This document shows positions 45,136 through 54,705 of a stretch of 64,000 nt of DNA, piece by piece. The stretch lies in the NCBI GenBank assembly GCA_905221605.1, contig CAJNDS010002682.1, forward strand, positions 177,001-241,000, in the 5' to 3' direction. The position numbers were made by a program, and so were the translations under genes. This stretch comes from Symbiodinium natans. Taxonomy: Eukaryota > Sar > Dinophyceae > Suessiales > Symbiodiniaceae. Positions within the stretch are counted from its first letter, which is position 1. The number at the start of each line of letters is the position of its first letter. Below the pieces are notes generated by a model. It had not been told where the DNA came from. It ran no database searches and saw only the letters and a program-made list of their open reading frames with translations.

Positions 45136-45678
45136 CCCCTAAACCCCCAACTGGAAGACATGAAAGCTCGAAACCCCAAACCCTGAAGCCCCCAAATCCT
45201 GAAACCCTACGATTCTGAAGCCGAAGCCCAGAAGACCCCTTAACCTCTGGCACATGAGTTCGCTCGGTAAACCCTAAAGCCCTACAACCCTCCAAGCAAA
45301 AATGCACTAAAAACCCACCACCCTAAAGCCTCTAAGACCTTGTGTCGGATTGAGGGTTTAAGGGAGGGCTCTGGGGTTTAGGGTTTAAGGTTTAAGGCCT
45401 TTTCGATACTCTGGTCTAGGGCTACATAGGCTTTCTGGGGCTAGCAGTCACGTAGTCTTCGGGTAGCTACATGGTCTCTTGACATGGGCCCTTAAAAGGG
45501 TACCCCTTCTTACCCCTTCTATACCCTATACAAATTAAGGGCCCATACATCAGAACCCTTTTAAAGAGGTTAGGGACCACATGAAGGGCCCATGAAACTA
45601 CCCTCAGACGCAGGTTTGTCGCATGAAATCAGGGCGTTGCGCCGTTTGACTTCTGCGCCTCGTAAGTCTAAGGGCGTG
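45136..45678. other. Unique sequence containing a palindromic element
   Basis: It holds the inverted structure 45470-45597, described separately. The rest is decayed C/A-rich sequence. Confidence 0.4.
45470..45597. repeat. Foldback element with CATGGGCCCTT arms
   Basis: Words CATGGGCCCTTAAAAGGGT and ACCCTTTTAAAG lie in inverted orientation with AGGGCCCATG, around TACCCCTTCTATACCC. It is noncoding and resembles the other small inverted-repeat elements in style but not in sequence. Confidence 0.55.
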
Positions 45679-45679
45679 C

Positions 45680-45812
45680 TAGCTTGCACCCTAAACCCGA
45701 AACCTTAAACCCCAGACCCTAGAACCTAAGCCCGAAACCCTAAACCCTAAGCCCAAAGCCCTAAGCCCTGAACCCTAAACCCTAAACCCTAAACCCTAAA
45801 CCCTAAACCTTA
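45680..45812. repeat. Degenerate CCCTAAA array
   Basis: About 17 units, better on the right. Confidence 0.92.
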
Positions 45813-46905
45813 AGCCAGTTTAGGGTTGTGAGTTTTTAAAAGGTATCTGCATAAGCTCTCTCATATTCCCAGAGGTTTTTTTGAACAGGTCCCCTAAGTT
45901 CAGTGCACCTTGGGGAGGCGCGGCGTTGAGGCGAGACGATCTCCTCACACTCTGTGCTCGAAAAGCTAAGCAGGTGTAGGGTTTAGGGTTTAGGGTTTAG
46001 GGTTACGATCAGGGAATGAGGCAATGGAACTACAGGTATATTTGGCGGGGGGGGGGGGGGGGGGGGGGGTGTTCTTCTTGATGGTGGCCTTAGGGAGAGG
46101 CTCTTCAGGGTTTGGTTTTTGGACCGCGAGGTTTCTTCGGCACAGCTGTGAGATAGTATTTTCCACCTGTGGCCGTGTCGAGGCAAGTGCTTTGACAAAT
46201 GTCCGCGACGGACCGTTTACCACCGTCAGCGGAAGCCGATGCAATGTTTCAGCCCTCTCACTTGCAGGGTCCAAGTCTAAACCCGAAGGCTTTCTAGATT
46301 TAGCACATGTCCACGGAGTGAGTAGGCGCTCGGTCTAACGTTCAGTGTAGGGCCGAAACTGTTGAACCCCAAACCCTGAACAGGTTAAACTGGCCAGTAC
46401 TTCATCGCAGAAGAGCTCAGATGCTCAGTTTGGGGACCAGTGCATAGCATCCGCTGCTCAGGGGGTATTGTCTAGACTTAGGGGTCGCACCTGGACCTTA
46501 ATGAAGGGACGGGGGAATACAGGCGAGCCCGTCGGGCACCCGATCCTGCCAGCATGTTCGATCGCTTTAGGGAGACATTGGCCTCGAGCGCATCAAAAGC
46601 GAGCACGCAGACACACAGAGACGCAGACGTAGAGGGCTACACATGGAGTTGCGAATGTCTTTGTGTGGTTCTGCAACTCTGTGATAGAGCGGCACGTTTA
46701 CACCCATGATCAACAAGGCTTCTGCGCTGAAAGTGCCTGGGGATGGTGTTGGTTTTGGGTTTTGGGTGGAAGGTAGAAGGGTTTAGAATTGAGGGTTTAG
46801 GGTTTAAGGTGTAAGGGTTTAGGATTCGGGGTAGTCAGGGTCCAGAAGGCCTGGCGCTAGTGACTTTTTTTCTGCGTAATTCTGCCGGGCCTGTCTGCCG
46901 GAATC
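45813..46905. other. Unique sequence with a G23 run
   Basis: A G homopolymer lies at 46047-46069. Around it are open frames on both strands (plus 46024-46338; minus 45990-46274 with RTFVKALASTRPQVENTISQ). One of them may be an exon, but I cannot choose. A TTTAGGG run lies at 45978-46003. Confidence 0.35.
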
Positions 46906-46907
46906 TG

Positions 46908-46983
46908 CAACCCTAAACCCTAAACCCCTAAACCCCTAAACCCCAAAACCCCTAAACCCCTAAACCCCTAAACCCCTAAACCC
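46908..46983. repeat. CCCCTAAA array
   Basis: Nine units of the 8-mer variant after two 7-mers. Confidence 0.94.
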
Positions 46984-47119
46984 CGCCAGCTGAAGATATC
47001 AGTCTGAGCCCACTCTCAACCTAAAATCTGAAGCCATTGCAGGAACCTCTGGTTTGAGGGTTTAGGGTTTATAGGGTTTAGGTAACTGCCAGGCCAGGTC
47101 GGGTATGTATATATAAGCC

Positions 47120-47215
47120 CTTAAACCCTAAACCCTGAACCCTGAACCCTGAACCCTGAACCCCAAGCCATAAGCCCTGAGCCCTGAGCCCTAAGCCCTA
47201 AGCCCTAAGCCCTAA
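47120..47215. repeat. CCCTGAA/CCCTAAG array
   Basis: About 13 units with blocks of the same variant. Confidence 0.92.
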
Positions 47216-47329
47216 CCTCTTGTCTCTCCTCGTAGTGTTCGTTGCCACATCTAGGATGTCGCGGAGGCACCCCCGCGCAACCCCCCTCAACGTGAAGCCC
47301 AGAGCTCATGCACCCATGCGGACAGCGTC

Positions 47330-47392
47330 AGGGTTTAGGGTTTAGGGTTTACTGTTTAGGGTTTAGGGTTTAGGGTTTAGGGTTTAGGGGTA
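47330..47392. repeat. TTTAGGG array
   Basis: Eight units with one TTTACTG interruption. Confidence 0.94.
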
Positions 47393-48586
47393 ATTAAGCA
47401 AAAAACCCAAAAGACCCTACAGCCAGAGGTACCGGCTGCGAAAGACTTGCCTGCAAAGGGACATTGACCCCAACGGCTCGACCTTTCGGGCCGTAGCCTC
47501 GGCACCACTTGGACAGCTGGTTGGGGTTTTGGAGTCTAGGTGCCCCCCCTAAAGGGTGTACATATATCTGTATATACATATTATACATATATATATATAT
47601 GTATACATATAACTCCATATGGTCAGATATTATGTAGGGGATGGAATGTGCCTAGAAGGTGAGGGTTTAGAGAGCCTTACTTTAGGGTATTTAAGGTTTT
47701 GGTTGTTTAGGGTTCAGGGGTTTAGGGGCCGGTTTAGGGTTTGGGGCTTTAGGGGTTTGGGGGTTTAGGCTTGAGGGCTTGCAGGGCTTAGGGATGTTTA
47801 CTCTTTCGTTTTCAAGGCTTCATTTTCTCCTTGTCCCGTAAAACCGCCTGAAAGCACCCTCATTCTCCTGCCCTGGCTGTTACCAAGCGGCCCCCTAAAT
47901 CCCACACTTGATCTGGAGCCGAGTTTGCACCATGAAAATCCCTCCTCCCCTTCGCAGAAGTCCGCTGGGGCGGGATGGTGGACTTGAAGGTTCTTGGGCT
48001 TAGGGGTTTAGGGACTTAGGGGCTTCGGCTTTACTTGGGCAGATATATGTAGGGGGATAAGTATGGTAAGTAAAGCTGTAACCACATTTTGCTTAGAACT
48101 CGACTTTCTAACTCTCCATGAACTTCCAAGTAGCCTTTGCCACTTAAACCTATGAGGGACAGGGCCCACAGCCCTGTGGTCATTGCATGCGCTATGAAAC
48201 TTTACAGGTGTATTACTGTAGCAATGCTTCTGCTTTCGGCATAAAGGCTTCACGTTAGCCCCCGCAAGAGGTGAAGCGCAACCACGTGGTGATCAGCCTT
48301 CGCAAGATGGACCCCCGCTGCTGGACGGCTCCCGTCTGAGAACATCAGCTGGGTTTGCACGGCAGCGCAGGGAAGGGCTTGCAAGAGCTCCAAGCAAAGG
48401 ATGTGGGCTTGTTCGGGTTCCTGATGCCCTGAACCCGAAACGATCATATTCAGGAACATTTTGCGGAGCCAACTTAGTGATGCGCTAGGGCTCCAGAAGC
48501 CCTGTTGAGCTGGAGCCTGCATGGTGAGCCTTCTTTCTCAAGAGTTGAGGCTATGATTCGTACCTGGGTTTAGGGTCCGAAGGCTC
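47393..48586. other. Region upstream of the glycosyltransferase gene
   Basis: It contains an AT-rich palindrome (TATATACATATTATACATAT region, 47565-47610) and decayed G-units (47660-47790). A 270-bp stretch at 48250-48522 is open on both strands. It may hold 5' exons or the promoter, but I cannot define either. Confidence 0.35.
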
Positions 48587-49438
48587 ATGTCTTCCATCGC
48601 GGTCAGCGACTTCAACTGCCACACGTTTTCGGAGCTCTGCGCTCAGCTGCCTCACGTGCCCCTCCCGGCCTTCGATGCCCGGAAGTGTGCATTGACAGCC
48701 GATGCCTTCGGGCGGTTCCATGTGGCGTTGGGAGATGTGGCCAACTGCCCGGCCACACTTTCCATCGAGGCAGCCTTGTGCGCGGGAAGCCTCCGGCATC
48801 GGAGCTGGGGCGCGGCGCTGATCTTCTACGATGTTGCCCTGCAGCATATTGCCGCGAGTGGGGGCGCTTGGTGCTTCGACAGCTGGTGGAGACGTGGGCC
48901 TTCGGCGCAGGAGGTGTTTGCTGCGCACGGGGACGTTTTGATGAAGATTTTGTCGCAGGGGCCGGGGCCGAGCCTAGTTGGGACGCCCATCCACAGTCTC
49001 TCATGCCCGGTGCAGCACGGCTTGAGAAGCAACGACCTGGAACCCTTTGGCCAAAGCATTGCGCAACTTGAGCTTAGAGCATGGGGCCAAGAAGTGAGCA
49101 ACGCGGGTCGTCCACTTTGGCGTGGTAGGGTGCTTGAGGGCGGCTTGCTTCCCAAAGTAAGCTGTCTCGTGCCGTTGGTGTGGCCCAGCCAAGAGGAGTT
49201 CCTCACTGCAATCTTGGAAACCTATGGCGCCGACTGCGATGCTTTGCGCTTCTTCGTATCTACGCCCACGACACCGGACGTAGCCACAACAAACTACTCA
49301 ATAGTAAACTTGCATGCTTGGTACCCGCACGTGCCGCCCGACGACGAAAGCTTCCATCGGCCAACTGGCCAAACTCCCCCACACGACACGTTCAACACCA
49401 TTGTGAAGCTGCTGCATATGCCACTTGGTCGCCCCGTG
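48587..49438 (+). CDS. GT31-type (C1GALT1-like) glycosyltransferase, exon 1
   Basis: The longest credible coding exon (284 codons) starts at an ATG that has an in-frame stop 36 bases upstream. The first 190 residues are family-specific or unknown (MSSIAVSDFNCHTFSELCAQ...), with no signal peptide or membrane anchor, although enzymes of this type are normally type II Golgi membrane proteins. From about residue 195 CLVPLVWPSQEEFLTAILET then YGADCDALRFFVSTP matches the start of the GT31 nucleotide-sugar fold, and HAWYPHVPP...DTFNTIVKLL follows. It ends in phase 0 before GTACCC. The expected role is transfer of a sugar from a UDP-sugar to a glycoprotein O-glycan. Donor and acceptor cannot be read from sequence. 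Confidence 0.72.
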
Positions 49439-49533
49439 GTACCCTCATCCCCTTTTGGGTCCCTAAACCCTAAATACCCTAAGCCCGAAACCCTACGCCC
49501 TAAACCCTAAGCCCTAAATCCCCTTATTACGAG
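49439..49533 (+). other. Intron 1 of the glycosyltransferase gene
   Basis: GTACCC...TTACGAG, 95 bp, is largely made of degenerate CCCTAAA units (49466-49518) at its 3' side. The G-strand part is absent apart from TTTTGGG. Confidence 0.5.
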
Positions 49534-49647
49534 GTTGTTACTGGGCTACCAAGGCTACGATGGGAAGCCGAACAGGGCCATCATCGAGATGAGCAGTGGT
49601 GGCACTGCCGTCTGGAGCGCGACACCTTCTTCATACCTGAGACTCGG
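49534..49647 (+). CDS. Glycosyltransferase exon 2, metal-binding motif
   Basis: The frame VVTGLPRLRWEAEQGHHRDE then QWWHCRLERDTFFIPETR contains WHCRLERDTFF. This corresponds to the W(F/Y)CK.E.DT(F/Y) block of C1GALT-like enzymes, where the acidic residues of the DxD-type motif coordinate the metal and UDP-sugar. Here the pattern is E-R-D instead of D-D-D. Both boundaries are tentative (acceptor TTACGAG, donor GTTGAT), but the motif itself is clear and in an open frame. Confidence 0.65.
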
Positions 49648-49721
49648 GTTGATTTGGAACCCATGTCGGGTCCTGGGTTTGAGGACTTTAGGATGATGGG
49701 TTTTGAGATTTTTGGGGCCGT

Positions 49722-49835
49722 AAACCCCTAAACCCCTAAACCCCTAAACCCCTAAACCCCTAAACCCCTAAACCCCTAAACCCCTAAACCCCTAAACCCC
49801 TAAACCCCTAAACCCTAAACCCCAAACCCCTACAC
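49722..49835. repeat. CCCCTAAA array in intron 2
   Basis: Thirteen uniform 8-mer units fill the 3' half of intron 2. The 5' half (49648-49720) is G/T-rich and looks like decayed TTTAGGG (GGGTTTGAGGACTTTAGG). Confidence 0.96.
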
Positions 49836-49851
49836 CTCCAAACCCCCACAG

Positions 49852-49955
49852 CACATGCCCAAAGACCCACCCCAGGAGAACTTTCGATACCTCGTGGCCT
49901 CCGAGCGCCTGGATGCCTCCGAGTCGCACTACCTGGGAACCTTGGTAGCCCCGTG
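49852..49955 (+). CDS. Glycosyltransferase exon 3
   Basis: It follows CCCCCACAG and reads HMPKDPPQENFRYLVASERL then DASESHYLGTLVAP. ENFRYLV...HYLG matches the GT31/C1GALT block PENxRxxV...HYxG that follows the metal motif. A slightly later acceptor (ACCCCAG at 49873-49875) would start the exon directly at ENFRYLV. It ends in phase 2 before GTACCC, and the next exon starts with one base, so the frame is kept. Confidence 0.7.
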
Positions 49956-50512
49956 GTACCCTTGACCTTTTCTTTTTTTGGGTTCTGGGTTCTCTTATGA
50001 AGTAACCAACCAAAAGAAGGGTTTAGGGTTTAGGGTTTAGGGTTTAGGGTTTAGGGTTTAGGGTTTAGGGTTTAGGGTTTAGGGTTTAGGGTTTAGGGTT
50101 TAGGGTTTAGGGTTTTAGGGTTCATAATATGGCTACTGGGCTGCTAAGGAACGAGGCAGTTCAATGAGGTGCCTCGCTTTGGCATCTTGGCTCGGAGCAG
50201 CTCGCAGGCCCTAATCTACTATTCGCTTAAGAACCCCAGACTTGTTTTTTAATCTTCCTAATATAGGGATTGTGTTTTTAATCTTCCTAATATAGGGATT
50301 GTTTTTTTTTTTTTTTGTGGATTTTTGGGGGTTCTTAAGCAAATTGTAGTACTGTCGTAAATGATTTCTGATAGTATTCCCCTGTGGTCCCTAGTATACG
50401 TATATTTGTACAACAGGGCCCAAAACCCTATCGGCCCTCTTCTAGCCGTCAAGGCCCGTACATGAACCTCCCCAAGCCGCGAACATATAGCTTGTGCTTG
50501 GGCCTGCCACAG
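49956..50512 (+). other. Intron 3 of the glycosyltransferase gene
   Basis: It is 557 bp from GTACCC to CCTGCCACAG. The 5' side carries the TTTAGGG array 50018-50120. Its first 14 bases with the last 7 exonic bases repeat those at the exon 1/intron 1 junction. Duplicated TTTTTAATCTTCCTAATATA words lie at 50246-50300. Confidence 0.55.
50018..50120. repeat. TTTAGGG array in intron 3
   Basis: About 14 perfect G-strand units near the 5' end of the intron. Confidence 0.97.
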
Positions 50513-51191
50513 CCCAGGATTTGTGTATAATGACGGTGGCCCTGGAGTATGTCTATCGCGTCGGGCTTTAGAGGAGTTGCTGGGCCTCCTGTTGCAAGTC
50601 CCCCTCGAGCACCGAGGGCATCCCACCTTTCAGGACTGTGCATTTGCGGTTGGGCACCGCGAGGATCTGATGCTCGCCACATGCATGCGACAAGTTGGGG
50701 TGCTGCCCAGCACAGTTACCACCGATGTCTTTGGAAGGGAGTGGTTCAGCATACGTCCGATGCTCGGCATTCTCACACATCATCCTCTGACGCACTACCT
50801 GCCCAACAGCACGCGATCGAATGAAGCCTGGAACTTCTGGATGGGGCGCGCGCACATGTACCTGCCCTGCATCGAGCATATTCGGGTGTGGGTTGTGGAG
50901 ACCCCAGTGTCCTTCAACTCATTCAAGAACGTGTCCATGTTTCACGAGGCGACACTTGCAAGAGCCAATCTCAAGATTTTCTGGTGCTTTTTTGTTCAAG
51001 AACCCGTATGTATCTCACGTATGTATGCCTTCTGGACAGCCGAGGATGACCGGCTAAACGTAGACCCAAACTGCCAGCTTAGGAGGTCAGCGCTTCAGAA
51101 TACGGGCATTCCCTTATCCCCAGAATCGATGGTATCGGGGGAGAGGTACTTAAAAATATCCCCCCCACCCCAAAAAAAAATGCCCGCATGA
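50513..51191 (+). CDS. Glycosyltransferase exon 4, C-terminal catalytic part
   Basis: It reads PGFVYNDGGPGVCLSRRALE, matching the GG(A/P)GY.LSR.AL block, then CAFAVGHREDLMLATCMRQV, matching the catalytic ED-containing block (EDxxLGxC), then GVLPSTVTTDVFGREWFSIR, matching the D.xGRExFxP block of C1GALT1-like enzymes. ETPVSFNSFKNVSMFHEA resembles the family's C-terminal PVSFH block. The frame stays open to TGA at 51189. The last 60 codons lack family similarity, so the true stop or another intron may lie earlier. Order and spacing of motifs across exons 1-4 agree with one intact enzyme. Confidence 0.78.
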
Positions 51192-51299
51192 ATTTTCCAG
51201 CTGTTATAAGGAAGGCTCCAAAGGGGGGTTAACTATATCCGTTCAAAGCCATGAGATCGCCGTCGACCTGTTGGTGTCGGGGGGGGAGTGGGTTAAGTT

Positions 51300-51485
51300 T
51301 AGGGTTCTAGGACTTTAGGGTTTGTAGGGTTTGTAGGGTTTTAAGGGTTAGGGGTTTAGGGTGTTAGGGTTTTAGGGTTTCAGGGTTTTAGGGTTTTAGG
51401 GTTATTGGGGTTTGGGGGTTTTAGGGTTTTAGGGTTGTAGGGTTGTAGGGTTGTAGGGTTTTAGGGTTTTAGGGTTTAGGGTCTC
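51300..51485. repeat. Degenerate TTTTAGGG/TTGTAGGG array
   Basis: About 22 units, with blocks of GTTGTAGG, just downstream of the glycosyltransferase gene. Confidence 0.92.
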
Positions 51486-51533
51486 TTAAACCCTTGAAAC
51501 CCGAAACTCCAGACCAAGGAAGTCGATTCTTCA

Positions 51534-51593
51534 ACTGGACCCGATGGCAAGGCGCAAGCGCCTGGGCTACGTGCTCCACCTCAGTGGGCTCAG
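51534..51593 (+). CDS. Candidate microexon
   Basis: LDPMARRKRLGYVLHLSGL is followed by GTGGCT. The left boundary is not defined. The upstream array is G-type, so the usual C-before-exon rule is not met. Confidence 0.3.
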
Positions 51594-51964
51594 GTGGCTG
51601 TTGCCTCACAAATTTAATGCCGGGGATTTAGGGTATGAGGGGTTTAGGGTTTAGGGTTTGAACTTTGCGGTTCTTGGGGCTTACGGAGGGGCGCGGGAGG
51701 GGGGGGGCCCTTGAACCCTTGACCGTATCGGCCTGTAAGCCCTGTACGCACTCCCGATCGAAGTCAAGACAAGAGCATACGAAAGCTATAGTGCGCTATG
51801 GCCGGTGCTTCAAATTGTGGTCCCTTTAAGGTGCCCCAACTCTTGCATGCCGTATGGAAAGAAGTAGCCAAACAGGGACCCGGATCAGCAGCAACACCCC
51901 TAAAACCCGCCGAAGCCCCGAACCTTCAATCCGAACAAAGCCTAGAACCCCAGAACCCTAGAAC
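51594..51964. other. Unique sequence, nothing recognised
   Basis: It holds decayed repeat words and a G10-type run near 51700. No exon is identified. Confidence 0.35.
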
Positions 51965-52040
51965 CCTCCCTAAACCCTAAACCCTAAACCCTAAACCCTA
52001 AACCCTAAACCCTAAACCCTAAACCCTAAACCCTAAAGCC
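51965..52040. repeat. CCCTAAA array
   Basis: Ten perfect units. Confidence 0.96.
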
Positions 52041-52152
52041 TACCGAACCCTTATCCTCGAACGCGCAGCCCTGAAGGCTCCGCCGCGCCAGCTCCTCGGA
52101 CGCGGCCAACCGGGCCTCGGAGTGGCCGGCGTGAGGGCTACTTGAAGTTCGT
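52041..52152. other. GC-rich island, exon candidate on either strand
   Basis: Plus, after GAACGCGCAG: LKAPPRQLLGRGQPGLGVAG. Minus: HAGHSEARLAASEELARRSL then QGCAFE, a more convincing coiled coil. C-array on the left and G-array on the right fit an exon on either strand. Confidence 0.35.
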
Positions 52153-52255
52153 GGGTTTAGGGTTTAGGGTTTAGGGTTTAGGGTTTAGGGTTTAGGGTTT
52201 AGGGTTTAGGGTTTAGGGTTTAGGGTTTAGGGTTTAGGGTTTAGGGTTTAGGCCT
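52153..52255. repeat. TTTAGGG array
   Basis: Fourteen perfect units. Confidence 0.97.
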
Positions 52256-53073
52256 CTGGGGTTTAGGGTGAAGGGGGCCTAGGAAATTTGGGGGTTTCGG
52301 GTTCTGAAGGCCCAACTCCATCTTATCTGGCTTTCTGATCAAGGGATTCTGTAGACAACAATCCCTAAACCCTAAACCCTAAGCCCTAAACCCATCTAGG
52401 AACATTTGAGCTTTTGGGAACTTTTCAAGGGCCTCACTTGTCGAGAATGCGCAGGCACGGTCTGTTAGGACGTCCGCGCGACGACAAAAAAGCGTGCGAT
52501 GGGCGCTTGGGTGATTGTGCTGAGGGGAGAATCTAAGTGCAGGTACATGGTCCCTGTTTAAAAACCATATGTGCCCCTGTATACCCTGTAAAGCCCAAGG
52601 ACAGGAGGCTTCCTGATTCTCAAGAGACTTCTGACCCTTGTCCGCGCTTTGGTCGTCATGGCAAGCGCGCCAGCCTCCAATTTTCAACGCGCACGTCATA
52701 AGCCATAAGCTAAGGCCCTCACGGCTGAGACAGGAGAATCCATCCCCTGTCCTGCACCAAAAACCCGAAATCCCAAGCCCAAGTCTCAGAAAGCCCCTCA
52801 GCCTAAGCTGCTTCTCCTACAGCCTCAAAAGGCTTTAGTCCCTTGTTTAAACAAGCCTTTGTTCATTCCAAGGTTGAGGAGCCAAACCCTACACCCGGCT
52901 ACTGCAGGGTTTAGGGGGTCTCGGGTTCAGGGTTTCTAGTTTGGAGGGTTTAGAGGGGTTTAGAGGGTGTTTAAGGATTTCTTTGGGTAGACTCGGTGAC
53001 CCAGATAAAGTTTAGAGGGTTTCGAGGGTTTTTAGGGTAGACTCTGTGACCCAGAAGCCACCCATGAGCTCTT
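52256..53073. other. Unique sequence, nothing recognised
   Basis: It has an open minus frame 52379-52699 and decayed G-units at 52910-53045, including a duplicated phrase GTAGACTCKGTGACCCAGA (52986 and 53037). Confidence 0.35.
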
Positions 53074-53276
53074 CTTGGAGGTTCATGGTACTTCTTAGCC
53101 AACTATAACTGTACTTACAACCCACTTGTAAGCCCCTTAAGTGCCCTAATATGGTCAAAAAGTACAGTTAAGGTTTAGGGTTTAGGGTTTAGGGTTTAGG
53201 GTTTAGGGTTTAGGGTTTAGGGTTTAGGGTTAAGAGTACAGTTATAATGGGTTAAGAAGTACCATGAACCTCCAAG
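53074..53276. mobile_element. Inverted-repeat element, family A, with a telomeric array inside
   Basis: The left end CTTGGAGGTTCATGGTACTT and right end AAGTACCATGAACCTCCAAG are exact inverted complements over 20 bases and continue imperfectly for about 40. Between CAGTTAA and GTTAAGAGTACAG lies a perfect TTTAGGG array (53172-53231) that is absent from the relatives at 12385 and 55657. It is noncoding and MITE-like. Confidence 0.8.
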
Positions 53277-53514
53277 TTCATGCGCTTAGGATGATCAAGG
53301 CCCGTGAACCGGCTCAGCGCTACAAGCTCACATTCTCCAGCCACTAAACCCCTGGGTTCACGGGTTTCGGGCTCTGGGTTGACCCTCTAAACCCTCTAAA
53401 CCCTATTGTCAACCCTAGTAAAAACTCATTAAAAACCCTATAAACTCTATAAACCCTCTAAACCCTCCAGTCCCTCAACCCAAACCCCGAAAGCCTCTGG
53501 GTTTGTGAATCTAA
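53277..53514. other. Possible short exon and decayed C-units
   Basis: After GCGCTTAG a frame reads MIKAREPAQRYKLTFS (53291-53338). The boundaries are not established. CCCTATAAA and CCCTCTAAA words follow. Confidence 0.3.
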
Positions 53515-53610
53515 GCCCTAAACCCTAAACCCTAAACCCTAACCCCTAAACCCTAAACCCTAAACCCTAAACCCCAAACCCTAAACCCCAAACCCTAAAC
53601 CCTAAACCCC
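53515..53610. repeat. CCCTAAA/CCCCAAA array
   Basis: About 13 units. Confidence 0.94.
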
Positions 53611-53652
53611 CTTGGTTGAGTTCTGGGTCCGCCGAGGACCTCTGCGCTATAG

Positions 53653-53710
53653 ATCGACGTTCGAGGAACCCGCCGCCGAAACCGACGTGAAGGAGGAGGT
53701 GGACGAGCAG
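53653..53710 (+). CDS. Candidate acidic microexon
   Basis: It lies between GCGCTATAG and GTTCTG and reads STFEEPAAETDVKEEVDEQ. The EEPAAE phrase recurs in similar form at 63393 (EPAAEEAP), hinting at related low-complexity tails. A C-array precedes it. Family unknown. Confidence 0.45.
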
Positions 53711-53744
53711 GTTCTGCCCCTGAACCCCTAAATACTCCCTTCAA

Positions 53745-53935
53745 GGGTGTATATATATATATATGTATATATATATAGGGTACCTATTTACTCCCTTAAA
53801 GGGCATAGTTATGTACCTATAGAATCCCTTAAATTATAGGTACCTTTATTTAATCCCTTAAATGGTATATAAAGCGTACCCACACTCCCTTCAAGGGTGT
53901 ATAGAGGCCCTACATAATCCCTTAAGTCTTCAGGG
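53745..53935. repeat. Repeat with CTCCCTTCAAGGGTGTAT and ATCCCTTAAA words
   Basis: CTCCCTTCAAGGGTGTATA occurs at both ends, with TA runs and three AATCCCTTAAA words between. Part of it (GGTACCCTATATAATCCCTT) also occurs in the left terminus of the 15.7-kb block, so it is a related family of small elements. Confidence 0.6.
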
Positions 53936-54480
53936 GCGCTCAAGGGCCAAGTCTTCGAGGTTTGGGGCCTTGTATGGTGTAGGGGTTTAGGGTGCTTTCG
54001 CCTGAGTGCTTCAGCAGCCTTCAAGCTGCGAGGATCGGCGCGCTCACTTCCAACTACCCCACCGCGAGCACGCCAGCTGGCGCGGGAACCTTCGGCAACA
54101 CATCCAGACCCTTGCCTGAAAAAAGCTGTTTTTTTCCCTTATAACGATAATTATTATTAAAATGTTGTATTTTTCATATGTTAGTTAATTAATTTATTTT
54201 GTTCGGGGGGGTTGGTTCTCCTTCCACTTGTATGGGGCCATGAACACGATTCTTGTTGTTGTTGGTTCTTCTTCTATGGGACCATCAAGATTGAGTTTTC
54301 GCAGCGGTTCCAAGAACGGAACAACCATACAAACAGAAGAAACAAATACAAGAACAATCAGTACATACAAGAACAACCAAATTTTTGAAAGGGTGCAACG
54401 AAGTAACGATGAACAACAGCACAATTGAAAACACATAAGTTGCTTCTGGTCAAAAATAGCATATGCACGAGAACAAAGGC
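53936..54480. other. Unique sequence with an AT-rich tract
   Basis: AT-rich at 54128-54200, followed by duplicated CTTGTTGTTGTTGGTTC-like words. KLRGSARSLPTTPPRARQLA after TTCAGCAGCCTTC (54025) might be an exon. Otherwise nothing. Confidence 0.3.
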
Positions 54481-54592
54481 CTACACCCTAAACCCCAAAC
54501 CCTAAAACCCTAAACCCTAAACCCTAAACCCTAAACCCTAAACCCTAAACCCTGAACCCTAAACCCTAAACCCTAAACCCTAAACCCTACAC
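54480..54592. repeat. CCCTAAA array
   Basis: About 16 units. A 113-bp GC-rich island without a clear frame follows, then G-units at 54706-54760. Confidence 0.96.
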
Positions 54593-54705
54593 CCAGTCAA
54601 GCTCTGAAGCTGTTAGGAGGCGGCCGCCCCACGTTCTGCATGACTTTGGCCCTTGGCGCCTCTTTGGCATGGAGATGAGACGCCTGGCGCGTGATGCAGT
54701 GTGGG

